From: Neorhodopirellula lusitana
GTDB taxonomy: Bacteria > Planctomycetota > Planctomycetia > Pirellulales > Pirellulaceae
DNA length: 64,000 bases
Direction of reading: 5' to 3'
Assembly: GCF_900182915.1 (NCBI RefSeq)
Contig: NZ_FXUG01000005.1
Location: 310,001 to 374,000 of the forward strand
This document shows, in pieces, positions 37,379-48,900 of the stretch (position 1 is its first letter; the number at the start of each line of letters is the position of its first letter). The position numbers and the translations under genes are program-made. The notes beneath the pieces are model-generated. The model saw only the letters and a list, made by a program, of their open reading frames with translations. It did not search any database and was not told the origin of the DNA.

Positions 37379-38050
37379 ATGACGTCAGAACCGCCGTTTC
37401 CCGACCAGCCTGATTCCGACGAACCGAGTTCAGGGCAGCCCGATCCTTCTGGCAAAGCTCCCCAAAACGAAAATCCAGCACTACGAGCACGGGTTCCCGA
37501 TCATGTCGCCGACGGTTGCTTCAGCACCGGCGCAATCGTGATGACAGGCCCCAGCGAATTCATCATCGACTTTTTGCAAACGATCGGTCGCCCGCATCGG
37601 GTTGCCACTCGCGTCGTGATTCCTCATCCCGTGATGCCGCAATTTGTCGACGCATTGCAAAAGAATCTCGACATCTATCGAGGACGTTTTGGTGAGCCTC
37701 AAGCTCCGCCGCCCAACCCGAACCCCGACGCTCGTCGCCCCAGCCCTCAAGAAATTTACGACGACCTAAAACTTCCCGACGACGTCCTCAGCGGCGTGTA
37801 TGCCAACGGCGTCATGATCGGCCACGGAGCTACTGAATTCGGACTGGACTTCCTAACCAGCTTTTTCCCCCAATCCGCCGTTAGCGCCCGCGTCTTCCTG
37901 GCGTCAGGCCAAGTGCCAAGGCTGCTCGATTCTCTCAAAGGTGCGGTCAAGCAACTCCAAGATCGACGCCAAGGCCCAACCAACCAAGGGCCCCCCAGCC
38001 AAGAACCGCCAACGGATGACTCGCCGCAACCACCCGCGGACTCGGTTTAA
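37379..38050 (+). CDS. Tandem DUF3467 protein
   Basis: A 223-residue protein with two copies of a DUF3467-like unit: about 48-100 (GAIVMTGPSEFIIDFLQTIG, then PHPVMPQFVDALQKNL) and about 138-190 (GVMIGHGATEFGLDFLTSF, then ASGQVPRLLDSLKGAV). Both copies share the pattern G-hydrophobic-x-x-G-x-x-EF-x-x-DF. Single-copy DUF3467 proteins of about 100 residues are usual, so this is a duplicated form. The N- and C-terminal tails are Pro/Gln/Asp-rich. The function is unknown. Confidence 0.85.
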   Translation: MTSEPPFPDQPDSDEPSSGQPDPSGKAPQNENPALRARVPDHVADGCFSTGAIVMTGPSEFIIDFLQTIGRPHRVATRVVIPHPVMPQFVDALQKNLDIYRGRFGEPQAPPPNPNPDARRPSPQEIYDDLKLPDDVLSGVYANGVMIGHGATEFGLDFLTSFFPQSAVSARVFLASGQVPRLLDSLKGAVKQLQDRRQGPTNQGPPSQEPPTDDSPQPPADSV

Positions 38051-38144
38051 CACCGCCTCGCAACGGTGATAACCCTGTTGAGCCCCGCTACGAAGCGAGG
38101 CTACGAAAGTCGATGGCGTTAAGCCCCATAGCAATGATTCGCTA

Positions 38145-39545
38145 CTAGCCAACCATCGTCTGCCACAACGCGGCGGATGCGTGGATGCCGCGGTGGAAGT
38201 CTTCCAGCGAGAACTTCTCGTTGGGACTGTGAGCGCCATCGTCGTTCTGGCCCCATCCCAACAAGAGAACGTCGCACTTCAACGCTTCCTGGAAAGTGGC
38301 CAAGATCGGAATCGATCCGCCCTCACGAGTCATCACGGGGGCAACACCAAACGCTTCCTCAATCGCCCGCGATGCCGCCTGAGTGTACGGGCTGTTCGCA
38401 TCCGCCAGCATCGCACTGGCACCGTGGTCCGGTTTCAGTTCAAGCGTCACGCCGACGGGACAATGTTCCATCAAGTGGTCACGCACCAGAGTTGTCACCT
38501 TCTTGGGATCTTGGCCGGGCACCAAACGGAAGCTGAACTTCGCCAATGCCTTGGCTGGTAACACTGTCTTGACGCCTTCGCCTTGATGTCCGGACGTTAA
38601 ACCGTTGATGTCCAACGAGGGACGAGCCCAGCGGCGTTCATCCGTCGTGAACCCAGGTTCGCCACCCAAGGCGGTTGCCCCAACACTTTCGGCGAACGAC
38701 TTGTCATCACTGCCTAGCAACTTCCAGGCTTCGCGTTCGACTTTCGGAATCGACTGCACGTCGTCATACAAGCCATTGATCGCGATACCACCTTCGCTGT
38801 CCATCATGCTCGACATCAACTGACACAACGCCATCGCCGGATTGACCACCGCACCGCCAAACGACCCGCTATGCAAATCGCAACTGGGCCCCTGAACCTC
38901 CAGCTCGTAAGTAGCGATCCCGCGCAGCCCACATGTGATCGCCGGACGCCCCACCGCGTATTGGCTGGAATCGCTGACGACCACGACATCGCACGCGAGT
39001 TTGTCCGCCAGTTTTGGAAGGTGGGCCTCCAGATTCAAGCTGCCCACCTCTTCTTCGCCCTCGATCAAGAACTTGACCTGCATCGGCAGCGGCTTTTCGC
39101 TTTGCAACCATTCGCAAACCGCCAATACATGCGTCAACACTTGCCCCTTGTCGTCCGTTGCCCCGCGAGCGTAAACCTTCCCATCGCGAACAGCGGGCTC
39201 GAACGGCGGCGTCGTCCACAAGTCCAGCGGCTCGGGGGGCTGCACGTCGTAATGACCGTAAACCAACGCAACGGGCGTCGGTGAGTCTCCGGTTTGCTCG
39301 GGGGCCGGCGTCTCGGCATAAATCAGCGGAAACCCATCAGTGGGGATCAATTCTGTCTTCAACCCCGCCGCTTGCATCTTCTTCATCAGCCAGTCGGCGG
39401 CCTGGTGGACCTCATCGCGACGCCGCGAATCACTGCTGATGCTGGGGATTTTCAGCCATTCAATCAAATCTTGCTGATATCGCTCGGCATTGTCATTCAG
39501 GGTGTTTGCAAGGTCCTGAGGAAGCACAGAGGGACTCGGGGACAT
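38145..39545 (-). CDS. M20 family dipeptidase-like metallopeptidase
   Basis: A 466-residue M20 peptidase. Zinc-site segments are visible in order: VYGHYDVQPPEP (His, Asp), GATDDKGQVLTH (bridging Asp), IEGEEEVGS (catalytic Glu pair), VVVVSDSS, and CDLHSGSFGG in the dimerisation lid. The C-terminal MTREGGSIPIL and LLLGWGQNDDGAHSPNE (His) complete the site. No signal peptide is seen, so a cytoplasmic dipeptidase or deacylase is likely. The start is ATG 39545; a TTG at 39554 is less likely. Confidence 0.93.
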   Translation of the reverse strand: MSPSPSVLPQDLANTLNDNAERYQQDLIEWLKIPSISSDSRRRDEVHQAADWLMKKMQAAGLKTELIPTDGFPLIYAETPAPEQTGDSPTPVALVYGHYDVQPPEPLDLWTTPPFEPAVRDGKVYARGATDDKGQVLTHVLAVCEWLQSEKPLPMQVKFLIEGEEEVGSLNLEAHLPKLADKLACDVVVVSDSSQYAVGRPAITCGLRGIATYELEVQGPSCDLHSGSFGGAVVNPAMALCQLMSSMMDSEGGIAINGLYDDVQSIPKVEREAWKLLGSDDKSFAESVGATALGGEPGFTTDERRWARPSLDINGLTSGHQGEGVKTVLPAKALAKFSFRLVPGQDPKKVTTLVRDHLMEHCPVGVTLELKPDHGASAMLADANSPYTQAASRAIEEAFGVAPVMTREGGSIPILATFQEALKCDVLLLGWGQNDDGAHSPNEKFSLEDFHRGIHASAALWQTMVG

Positions 39546-39717
39546 GGTGATCAACTGGGATTGGATGAATACGGATTGACTATGTTTACTTCGGTAATTT
39601 GAGCGGATTGGCCACTGCTTTGTCGAATCGGGAATCTCTATCAGCTAGGGAATTCATTCCGCCACCAACTAGCAAGCTTCGGAAAAAACCTCATTTCGGG
39701 TCTAACAGGTGCAATCC

Positions 39718-39738
39718 GCCCGCGCTACAATAGCGGGC
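39718..39738 (+). promoter_or_regulatory. Inverted repeat over a possible -10 box of clpS
   Basis: GCCCGC and GCGGGC flank GCTACAATA. The central TACAAT (39726-39731) resembles a -10 box, but no clear -35 box is present. The site lies 30 bp upstream of the clpS ATG. Confidence 0.25.
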
Positions 39739-39767
39739 TGATCGAGGATCGAGCAAGGAGTTTATAG

Positions 39768-40136
39768 ATGTCCGACGAACAAAGCATTTTTGACGAAGTT
39801 GTCACGGTAGCGGTGGCGGAACCGGAAACCGAACAACGACGACGTAACGACCCCAAGCCTAAAAAGCAGCCTCCCTATCATGTGATACTTTGGGATGATG
39901 CCGACCACAGCTACGAGTATGTCGTGCTGATGATGAAGCGTCTGTTTCGCATGCCCATTGAAAAAGGGTTTCAGGTTGCCAAGGAAGTCGATCGAAGTGG
40001 CCGAGCGATTTGCATGACCACGACGATGGAATTGGCTGAACTGAAGCGTGATCAAATCCACGCGTTCGGCAAAGACGAATTACTATCACGGTGCAAGGGA
40101 AGCATGTCTGCAACGATCGAACCGGCTGAAGGTTAA
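39768..40136 (+). CDS. clpS: ATP-dependent Clp protease adaptor ClpS
   Basis: A 122-residue N-end-rule adaptor that delivers substrates to ClpA/ClpP. The conserved core begins at PPYHVILWDDADHSYEYVV, continues with MMKRLFRMPIEKGFQVAKEV and DRSGRAICMTTTMELAELK; the acidic ligand-pocket residues DDADH and the helix that docks on ClpA are present. The disordered N-terminal tail is acidic and basic in patches. AAGGAG stands 7 bp upstream of the ATG. mtaB follows 9 bp downstream, so they are probably co-transcribed. Confidence 0.93.
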   Translation: MSDEQSIFDEVVTVAVAEPETEQRRRNDPKPKKQPPYHVILWDDADHSYEYVVLMMKRLFRMPIEKGFQVAKEVDRSGRAICMTTTMELAELKRDQIHAFGKDELLSRCKGSMSATIEPAEG

Positions 40137-40145
40137 TCAGTATCC

Positions 40146-41456
40146 ATGACGGCGAAGCTCCGCGTTCACACGCTTGGATGTAAGGTCAACCAATACGAAA
40201 CGGAACTGGTTCGCCAGGGGCTTTCGACGATTGGATACGAAGACGCCAGCGGCCAAGATCAGGCCGACTTGTGTGTCGTCAACACGTGTACCGTCACGGA
40301 CACGGGCGACGCCAAAAGTCGCCAAGTCATTCGGCGTATGGCACGCGACAACCCCGATGCACGCATTGTCGTGATGGGCTGTTACGCAACCCGAGCCCCC
40401 GACGAAGTCGCCAAGCTTCCTGGCGTCGTCGAGGTGCTCGAAGACAAACGCGAACTCGGTGACCTGATGGGCCGGTTTGGGGTAATCGACATCCCCACGG
40501 GCCTGCGTGGATTCGCTGGACGCAAACGTGCCTACGTGAAAGTCCAAGACGGTTGCCTGTTGCGATGCAGCTACTGCATCATTCCCATGGTGCGGCCAAA
40601 ACTCGCCAGCCGCCCTGTCGATCACATCGTCGACGAGGTCACCGATCTGGTGGAAGCCGGACACAGTGAAGTAATTCTGACCGGAATCCATCTCGGTCAT
40701 TTCGGTGTCGACTGGAATCGCAATCAACCTCGCGAAAACTGGACCCGACTGTCACACCTGCTGGTCCGCCTAGCGAGCATCCCCGGCGAATTTCGAATTC
40801 GCTTAAGCAGCATCGAAGCCACCGAGGTGACTCGCGAACTGATCGGCGTGATGACGGAACACGCCGACAAGATCGTGCCGCACATGCACCTGTGTTTGCA
40901 AAGCGGCAGCGACAGTGTGCTTCGCCGAATGCGACGTCGCTGGAGTTCCCGCATGTTCTTGGATCGCTGCAATCTGTTGCGTGAATCGCTGGACAATCCA
41001 GCGATCACGACGGATGTCATCGTGGGCTTCCCTGGTGAAACGGACCAGGAATTCGAACAGACTTTACAAACCTGTCGCCAGGCTGGTTTTTCCAAGATCC
41101 ACGTCTTCCCGTTTTCCAAACGACGCGGCACGCCCGCCGCCGAAATGCCCGACCAAGTCGACAAGCAACTCAAGGCCGAGCGAGTCGATCGTCTGCAGGA
41201 ACTCGAAGCCGAACTGCGTGGCAACTATTACCGATCGCTGATTGGCTCCGACGCCGAACTGCTTGTCGAAAGTGTCGACCAAGACAAGGGTCAACTCATC
41301 GGCACCACCGACCGATATGCTGTCGCCACCTTACCGCTAGAACAAGCAATTCAGTTCGACCCAAACACGGAAATGAAACAGTTCGAAAATCGACTACTGC
41401 AAACAAAGGTTGTCTCGGCCGAAGCTAACTCTCTAGGCCTGTCACTAAGAAGCTAG
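40146..41456 (+). CDS. mtaB: tRNA t6A37 methylthiotransferase MtaB
   Basis: A 436-residue radical SAM methylthiotransferase that adds a methylthio group to threonylcarbamoyladenosine-37 of tRNA. Order: UPF0004 domain (LGCKVNQYETELVRQGL, CVVNTCTVT, and GCYATRAPDEV, the three Cys of the auxiliary cluster), radical SAM core with CLLRCSYC, and a C-terminal TRAM-like region (IGSDAELLVESVD). The motifs LTGIHLGHFG and IVPHMHLCLQSGSD match the MtaB type better than MiaB or RimO. The ATG at 40146 is supported by the family start. Confidence 0.94.
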   Translation: MTAKLRVHTLGCKVNQYETELVRQGLSTIGYEDASGQDQADLCVVNTCTVTDTGDAKSRQVIRRMARDNPDARIVVMGCYATRAPDEVAKLPGVVEVLEDKRELGDLMGRFGVIDIPTGLRGFAGRKRAYVKVQDGCLLRCSYCIIPMVRPKLASRPVDHIVDEVTDLVEAGHSEVILTGIHLGHFGVDWNRNQPRENWTRLSHLLVRLASIPGEFRIRLSSIEATEVTRELIGVMTEHADKIVPHMHLCLQSGSDSVLRRMRRRWSSRMFLDRCNLLRESLDNPAITTDVIVGFPGETDQEFEQTLQTCRQAGFSKIHVFPFSKRRGTPAAEMPDQVDKQLKAERVDRLQELEAELRGNYYRSLIGSDAELLVESVDQDKGQLIGTTDRYAVATLPLEQAIQFDPNTEMKQFENRLLQTKVVSAEANSLGLSLRS

Positions 41457-41800
41457 CGATCCACCGCGGAACGATTTCGCCGGGTAAGCCGTGACTTCCT
41501 GGTCGTTGTGGCCAAGCTTCAATCAGGGCTACCTCGAAGTGTCCGACAGGCCTTTCGTTCTTAAAAAAGTCTCAGCTTTTGCGGGGCCTCAAGCCTGCCA
41601 CATTCCGATCGGTGATGCTTTCCGCTTAGCTGACTCTCTACGAAGCGGTGAAAAACGCCGCTCGCCCACTCGGGGTCTGCCATGCGGTACGCTGTGGTCT
41701 CGACGCATAGCCTCATGCGCCGACGAGCCAACTGATTTGCAGACTGGGCAATGTCACTTGGCAGTTGGATTCCGAACGACCTATCTCAAACGTCAATCGT
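41457..41800. other. Intergenic region before the first sulfatase
   Basis: About 340 bp without recognisable gene or repeat. The sulfatase frame is open back to 41765, but the signal peptide indicates a start at 41801. Confidence 0.5.
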
Positions 41801-43342
41801 ATGTTTCTCAACCGACTCATTCTTACCTGCTGGGCCGTCACTTGGCTTGCGGCGGCAACCAACGCGGCCAATCCATTCCCCCAGCCGTCGCCAATTGATC
41901 ACGCGGCAAGCAGTGACTCCCCCAACGACCGGCCCAACGTGTTGTTCATTGCGGTCGATGATTTGGCCTGCACGTTAGGCTGCTACAACGACCCTATCTC
42001 GCAAACGCCCCATCTGGACCGCTTGGCCAATCAAGGAGTGTGTTTCCAGCGTGCTTACAATCAGCTTCCGCTGTGCAATCCGACTCGCGCCTCAGTCCTG
42101 ACAGGACTGCGCCCGGACACCATCAAGGTCTACGACCTGGACCGTCACTTCCGCGACGAAAAACCAGACGTCGTCACGCTTCCTCAAGCGTTCCAAAAAG
42201 CGGGCTACTTTTCCGCTCGCGTCGGCAAGATCTATCACTACAACGTCCCGGCATCAATCGGCACTGATGGTTTCGACGATCCACCATCATGGAACGCGAC
42301 GGTCAATCCGCGGGGACGAGACAAAGACGACGAAGCGATGGTGTTCAACGCGGAACCACATCGTAAGATCAGCGGATCCCTCAGCTGGCTTGCTGCCCAA
42401 GGAAACGACGAAGAACAAACCGATGGAATGATTGCAACCGAAGCGATTCAAATCATGCAAGCTCATCGGGACGAACCCTTTTTCCTTGGCGTCGGATTCT
42501 TTCGACCGCACACCCCTTACGTTGCTCCGGCGAAGTATTTCGACATGTACCCCGTCGATACATTGCGACTGCCATACAGCCCCGCCGACGACCGAGCGGA
42601 TATCCCCACGGCCGCGTTCGCCCACAACTGTCCCGTGCCGAACTACAACCTTGATGAAGCCACTCTGTTGAAAGCGACTCAAGCGTATTACGCGTGCGTC
42701 TCGTTCATCGACGCCCAGGTGGGTCGATTGCTGGATTCACTTGATGAACTCGGCATCGCGGATCAAACGATCGTCGTCTTGTGGAGCGATCACGGCTACC
42801 ATCTCGGTGAACACAATGGCGTGTGGCAAAAGCGTACTCTGTTCGAACAGGGAGCGCGTGCGCCGCTGATCATTCGTCCCGCATCAATGCATCGCCAACA
42901 AGATGACAAGCTACTTGCCGGACGAGGCACGTGTCGCCGCGTGGTTGAGTTCGTCGACATCTACCCCACACTCACCGAGCTGGCCTCCATCGAAGCGCCC
43001 ACCGGACTTGAAGGACGCAGCCTTCGTCCTTTGATCGATAACCCGGTGGCTGCATGGGATGGGTACGCAATCACTCAAGTACTACGCCCGGCCGATGACC
43101 GCTTGGGTGAACCGGTTATGGGATGCAGCATTCGCACCGACCGCTATCGCTTCACCCAATGGGGCGAGGGCAAGCATGGCATTGAACTATACGACCATCG
43201 CAGCGACCCGAACGAGTTTCAAAACCTGGCCATTGATCCAGACGAAACAGCGATCGCGGTCATGAACCGCCTAAGCCCAATCTTGCAAAGCAAAGCGTCC
43301 GGCAAAACACCCACCACCCCCTTCAACCCCGCTCGCCTGTAA
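41801..43342 (+). CDS. Secreted sulfatase (iduronate-2-sulfatase-like)
   Basis: A 513-residue type I sulfatase. A signal peptide ([17 protein letters not shown]) precedes [19 protein letters not shown] with the metal-ligand Asp pair, then the active-site sequence [14 protein letters not shown], in which the Cys is expected to become formylglycine (CxPxR pattern). [25 protein letters not shown] with the Asp-His ligands, and a C-terminal subdomain, follow. The profile fits the iduronate-2-sulfatase-like group, common in planctomycetes for desulfating algal polysaccharides. No maturase gene lies in the window. Confidence 0.92.
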   Translation: MFLNRLILTCWAVTWLAAATNAANPFPQPSPIDHAASSDSPNDRPNVLFIAVDDLACTLGCYNDPISQTPHLDRLANQGVCFQRAYNQLPLCNPTRASVLTGLRPDTIKVYDLDRHFRDEKPDVVTLPQAFQKAGYFSARVGKIYHYNVPASIGTDGFDDPPSWNATVNPRGRDKDDEAMVFNAEPHRKISGSLSWLAAQGNDEEQTDGMIATEAIQIMQAHRDEPFFLGVGFFRPHTPYVAPAKYFDMYPVDTLRLPYSPADDRADIPTAAFAHNCPVPNYNLDEATLLKATQAYYACVSFIDAQVGRLLDSLDELGIADQTIVVLWSDHGYHLGEHNGVWQKRTLFEQGARAPLIIRPASMHRQQDDKLLAGRGTCRRVVEFVDIYPTLTELASIEAPTGLEGRSLRPLIDNPVAAWDGYAITQVLRPADDRLGEPVMGCSIRTDRYRFTQWGEGKHGIELYDHRSDPNEFQNLAIDPDETAIAVMNRLSPILQSKASGKTPTTPFNPARL

Positions 43343-43496
43343 AAGGAAGCCAGGCAACACCCGCCTCCTCACCGACGCCAAGCACGAGAAAGATTGCAAG
43401 CGGATGAGAATGGAGAGGCACCCAGGATCCAGCCAATATCAAGCTCCGATCCCCGCTGTTCTCCCCATCTCAGTGTCTCCTTACTTCCCAGTCTCC

Positions 43497-45593
43497 CTAC
43501 TTCCCTATCGGCATTCGCCATTTCCCAGCGACGATTTCAGTCTTGGGCTGTTTGGTGAGCGCCCCGGTGAGCTGCCAGTTCGGCCGGGCCGTGCCACCCA
43601 GGATCGTGATCTCGATCGGATGGTTGCCCTCTTCCAAGGCAAGCTGCGTGGACCGCTTCTTATCGGCTTGATGGTGGAAGTCGTTGTCGAACAACACGGT
43701 TTCGTGAATACGCACGAATGCCGGCGTATCGGACTGGAACTGAAAAGCGACTTTGCCCGTTTTGGGAACCGCGATGTATCCCTTGAAGTGGTAGACAGCC
43801 GCCAACTGATTCGCGTCTAGTGAGGCCACATATTTGCCGGGATCTTGAATGATCCGCAGATTGCCTGACTGACTGGAAAGAGAGTCAAAGTTTGGCACAT
43901 ACTGAAAGTCACCCGACCGAGAGTCGACCAAGATGCCGGGACTGGTCGGTTGGGCCGGCAGTGCTGCGATCGGCTGACCATCGTAGGGACGTGGCGCGGT
44001 TGAATTCTTTCGACGCACTCGCAAAACCTGTGACTGCATTTGCCGCTGCAGTTCCTTCATTGCGTCCGATGAATTCGCCAGGTCGTTCAATTCACTGGGG
44101 TCTACACGCAGGTCGTAAATTTCAAACGGCGAAGTGTGATCCTTGATGTTGGTACGAATACCCTTGTACCCACCCAACATCAAAACCTGCATTTGCTTGC
44201 GACGCCGGCCCTGCTTTCGCGGCTCAAAGTCATCGTAGTTAGGCGTTTTGCCTGACTGGGAATATTCCACGTAGACCGTGCTCGCATCACGATCGCCCGA
44301 GTTCGTGACCGTGGGTAGCAGCGTCACGCCGTCGCAAATTGCTGGTGGAGCGACTCCGGCGACGTCCGCGAAAGTGGCCATCCAATCTTGAAACTGGCTG
44401 GGTGTCGTGTCGACAGTTTCGGCGGGGATCTTGGTCGGCCACCACGCCAGTGTTGGCACTCGAATGCCACCCTCCCAAGTATCTCGCTTGATCCCGTCAA
44501 ATGGCCCGTATGATTGAAACGATGTTGGGTCGTACGGGACTGACTGAAGATAGGATTCACTGTGCGGACCATTGTCACTACTGAAGACCACCAACGTGTT
44601 TTCGGCAACGCCCAAGTCCTTCAACGTCTGCAGTAAATCGCCAACGCAATCATCAATCCGGCGAACCATGGTCGCGAACCGTTCTTCAGCATCCGACCAA
44701 CCTTTGCCTGTGTAGTCGTCATGCCGATATGAATCGATTTTTCCCTGAGCGGTGTTGATCATCTGGCCTTCATTTCCAAGCCATTGCAATCCACCGTTCA
44801 CTCCTTGCCCCTTCGGGAAAGCCATCGTTGGCACCTGGAGTGCCGCATGCGGCGTGTCGTAAGCCAAGTACAAAAAGAATGGTTTGTCTGCTTCGCTCAC
44901 CTGCTCACCAACCCAGTGTTTGGCGTACGCCGTGAACAGGTCAGTCGAATAGCACTTGTCGAGTTTGGCTGAAATCTCATCGTCGTTATGCCATAGTTCT
45001 TTGGGAACTTGGTGCGACTTCGAATTGCCCAACGGATAGTGATTCGCTGGGTAATGCACGTGACCATCCACGTGCCGCACCGCCCCGAAGAAGTCATCGA
45101 AGCCCCGCTTCGTTGGATAACCTGCCCATCCTTGAACGCTACCTGGATCTTCCTTCTTCACGCCCTCGGACTTGCCTTGCAGTCCATACTTCCCAACCAT
45201 CGCGGTCGTGTACCCCGCGGACTTCATTACCGTGCCGAGTGTGTGATTGTCAGGCAACTTCTTGTCGAACTGATTGTCGCGAATCTCGCAATTGCCTTGG
45301 TGAACCCCCAACAACAAAGACGCACGACTGGGGGCACACACGGGTGCCGGACAGTAATGGTTACGAAGCTGAGCACCATCCCGCGCCATTTTGTCGAGAT
45401 TCGGCGTCGAAAACTTCTTGTCGTGCTTGGACTCGTTTTGATGAAAGACACCCAGGTCACCCCATCCCATGTCATCACAAAGAATAAAGATGACATTCGG
45501 CTGCTCGTTCGCCTCCGCTTTCAGTGTTGCCGCATGAAGGAGTTGCGAAACGATGACAGCGGCGAGCATCGTCATACGTAGGAAGTGAATCAT
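43497..45593 (-). CDS. Secreted arylsulfatase-like sulfatase with C-terminal PA14-like domain
   Basis: A 698-residue sulfatase. A signal peptide (MTMLAAVIVSQLLHAATLKA) precedes NVIFILCDDMGWGDLGVF, the active-site sequence PVCAPSRASLLLG (CxPSR, formylglycine type), LVVFSSDNGPHSES with metal ligands, and IRTNIKDHTSPFEIYDL near the end of the sulfatase domain. The last 140 residues (about 560-690; DANQLAAVYHFKGYIAVPKT, VRIHETVLFDNDFHH) look like a PA14-type carbohydrate-binding beta-sandwich. It converges with the first sulfatase gene, and the two differ too much to be a recent duplication. Confidence 0.91.
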   Translation of the reverse strand: MIHFLRMTMLAAVIVSQLLHAATLKAEANEQPNVIFILCDDMGWGDLGVFHQNESKHDKKFSTPNLDKMARDGAQLRNHYCPAPVCAPSRASLLLGVHQGNCEIRDNQFDKKLPDNHTLGTVMKSAGYTTAMVGKYGLQGKSEGVKKEDPGSVQGWAGYPTKRGFDDFFGAVRHVDGHVHYPANHYPLGNSKSHQVPKELWHNDDEISAKLDKCYSTDLFTAYAKHWVGEQVSEADKPFFLYLAYDTPHAALQVPTMAFPKGQGVNGGLQWLGNEGQMINTAQGKIDSYRHDDYTGKGWSDAEERFATMVRRIDDCVGDLLQTLKDLGVAENTLVVFSSDNGPHSESYLQSVPYDPTSFQSYGPFDGIKRDTWEGGIRVPTLAWWPTKIPAETVDTTPSQFQDWMATFADVAGVAPPAICDGVTLLPTVTNSGDRDASTVYVEYSQSGKTPNYDDFEPRKQGRRRKQMQVLMLGGYKGIRTNIKDHTSPFEIYDLRVDPSELNDLANSSDAMKELQRQMQSQVLRVRRKNSTAPRPYDGQPIAALPAQPTSPGILVDSRSGDFQYVPNFDSLSSQSGNLRIIQDPGKYVASLDANQLAAVYHFKGYIAVPKTGKVAFQFQSDTPAFVRIHETVLFDNDFHHQADKKRSTQLALEEGNHPIEITILGGTARPNWQLTGALTKQPKTEIVAGKWRMPIGK

Positions 45594-45949
45594 GTTGAAT
45601 ACCCTTGGTCAGTCGGCAAATTTACGCGGCCTCGCAGGATAGCATAACACCGCTGGGCGAATTGGATGTGATCGCAAACTGACCGATGTCCCGAAAGGGC
45701 ATCAGGACACCAGCACGATCCAGGCGATCGGCGAATGCCTCACATGAAGCTGGAGCCAATGAAGACGGGTGCGAGAACGATCAAAGAGCGTCTACCGTCC
45801 ATTGACTTTTGCATCGGGCCTTTTCAACAGCTATATTCATTCGAAAACACCGCAATTTGCCAATGCAAACTTGGCTGCAAGCTGGCTGGCGACCCACCAA
45901 TCCTGCGGGCTAGCCATCCCCTTCGCCATCCCACCTAACAAAGTCCCCC
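45594..45949. other. Divergent intergenic region
   Basis: About 355 bp between the minus-strand sulfatase gene and the plus-strand gene of 1007 codons. A good promoter candidate is listed separately. I see no gene or repeat. Confidence 0.5.
45809..45837 (+). promoter_or_regulatory. Sigma70-type promoter candidate
   Basis: TTGCAT at 45809-45814 and TATATT at 45832-45837, with 17 bp between them. The -10 box lies about 110 bp upstream of the ATG of the large secreted protein gene. Confidence 0.4.
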
Positions 45950-48900
45950 ATGAGTTACCGGAATACCTCGTTAGCACTGTTGGTATTGCTGACACATGGT
46001 TTAGGTACTGCGACGAACACAAGTGCCGATGACGTGACCGGCAAATGGCAACTCAACACGCACCGAAAGCAACTCGAAGCCCCCCATCGTGTTGCCAAAC
46101 AACTTGTATCCACCACCGTCAAGCCGCCCAATCGCTCAACGGACAAAGGTGCCAAGCCAACACCGAAGATTCCGGAATCGCCGCCAGCGAAACCGCGAAA
46201 CGACATTCACATCAGCGGCATCTACCCGCACCTGACCGCGTACGGTGTCTACAGCCAAAACGGTGCTCACTACAAAACCGGACATAACGAATGTGGCATC
46301 GGAGCGATCGTGCCTTGGGCGGATCAACTATGGATGGTCAACTACGCTCCCCATCAACACAGCAGCGAACACAAGCTGTATTCGATTGATAAGAACTTCA
46401 ACGAGTTAACGGTTCATCCCGAAAGCGTTGGCGGCACGCCGGCGGGCCGGATGATTCACGAAGAGTCCAAGCAATTGCTGATCGCTCACTACTTGATCGA
46501 CGAGAGCGGCAAGATTCGCGTGATCTCGCCCAAAGACATGCCGATGCGTGTGACCGCAATCGCTCGCCATCTCACCGACCCAGCCAACAGGGTCTATTAC
46601 ATTGACATGGAAGGCAGCATTTGGGAGGCCAATGTTCACACACTCGCCGTTAAGCGACTGTTTAAAAAGCCCGTACCCGGTTGGCACGGGAAAGGCGGCT
46701 ATACATCGCAAGGTCGATTGGTGGTGACCAACAACGGTGAACTGCAGCATGGCAACTACGACGACTTGGTCGTCGGTGGAAAAGCCAAGCACGAAGAAGA
46801 ACGCGGCGTGTTGGCCGAATACGATGGCAAGAATTGGAAGATCATCGAACGTCGTCAGTTCACCGATGTCACCGGGCCAAAAGGAATTACCGGCGGTAGC
46901 GATGGCGACGATCCGCTCTGGACGATGGGATGGGACCGACGCAGCGTTCGCTTGAAGGTGCTCGACCAAGGCAAATGGTCGACGTATTTGTTGCCCAAGG
47001 CCGCGCTTTGCAACGATGCTTTTCATGGTTGGTATACCGAGTGGCCACGAATCCGCGAGATCACCGACGGTCGATGGATGATGGACATGCATGGCATGTT
47101 CTTCGATTTCCCGAAAACGTTCTCTTCCACAAACACCGCTGGTTTGAAACCCATCGGAAGCCACCTGCGATACATCCCCGACTTCTGTGCTTGGAATGAC
47201 AAGCTGGTTTTGGCATCGGATGAAACCAGCATCCAAGGCAACCCGCTGGCTGGGCAACCACAAACCAACCTTTGGATCGGCGATGCGAAAGAGATCAAGG
47301 ATTGGGGGCCCGCAAGCGGCTACGGTGGCCCGTGGGTCGGCGACGAAGTGACCGCGAACACGCCATCAGATCCGTTCCTGGTCGCTGGTTTTGATCGACG
47401 AGTGATTCACCTGGCGGTCGGACAGAAAGTTTCCGACGCAGCGAAATCCATGCGTGTCACTGGTCAGATGCCGATGGAACACCTATCGGAAAAACTGACA
47501 GGCCTACCTCTTATAACAATCGAACGAGGAAATTGGCGAAAGCCGGCACAGGGATTCTCGTTCGACGTCGACCGCCCCGTCACCGTTTATCTCGCGGTGG
47601 ACGGCCGCGGAAACCAGCCCCCCGGTCCAGGATGGAAGCAAACCGATCTGTCGCTTTCTTGGCAACACGGTGAAGTGGATGATGTCGTGTATGCTCGCGA
47701 CTTCGCTGCGGGAACCATTGTCATTCCCCCCAACGAAAACCAGCACAAGCCAGGCTCATACGGCTTGCCGCATGCAGCATTCGTTGACGGCAATGGTGAC
47801 CATTTGCAAATCGATGCATTGAAGTCGGTCGTCGTCACGCAAACGCCTCCGAAACTTGCGAATTCCCTAGACGCTCCAACGCCGGTCACCTTCACGCTTC
47901 AAATCGACGCGAATGGCACCGGACAGTGGCAAGACTATCGCGACATCGAAGTGCCCGCCGACGGATACGTTAGCTATTCATTCCCGAGCGACTTCAACGC
48001 CAATTGGTTGAGGCTGATGACGAGTCGTGACTGCGTTGCCACAGCCGTAGTGCATCAAACCACATCAACATTTGCTGATCCGAAGAACGGAGAAATGCTG
48101 TTCGCTGGATTGGCCGACGTCGCGGCGGACAATGCACTGGGCTCACGGACCTATCCTGCACAGCGAAACCGCGACCTGCGTGTGATTGCCGATGGCGATC
48201 GCTTCTTCAACTTCGGAAAAGCGACGTTTGAATACCAAGCCGACGAAGTCGACGAGAGTCTACAGAAGCGACTCGAGGTAAAACCCGAATTCACCGTCGA
48301 CAAAGCCTCCGTGGTCCTGATGCACAACGGCCGCAAACTTCGACTGCCCAAGGGCAACGCCGCGTTTGACAAGCCGTTTGCTTCGGGCTGGCCCCGGGAC
48401 TCGCGAGAAGTTGAATCGGAGCGACATCTGGCGAACTTCCACGGCACGTTCTACGAAGTTCCGTTACTACTCAATGGCAAGCCACCGGCATTCGAGTTGA
48501 TGCGGCCCGTCGCCAGTCATAACAAACAGATCAGTGACTACTGCACCTGGAACGGATTGTTGGTTCTGTCAGGGGTTCGCAAGAACGCCGAGGCCGACGA
48601 CCACGTCTTCATCAACCCAGCGAAAGACGTCGGGCTGTGGCTTGGTGGGATCGATGATCTATGGAAGTTCGGCAAACCAGTCGGAATAGGTGGACCTTGG
48701 AAAAACACGCCAGTCACCGCCGACGAACCGTCGGATCCCTATCTGATGACCGGCTACGATTCGAAGACGCTAACGCTGTCATCGGACGTTGCTACCGTCT
48801 TCACCATCGAAGTCGACTTCGATCATCAGACCGGTTTCCATGCCTACAAAGAAGTCGTGGTCGAGGGTGGTACATCTCTTACCTTCCAGTTCCCAGATGC

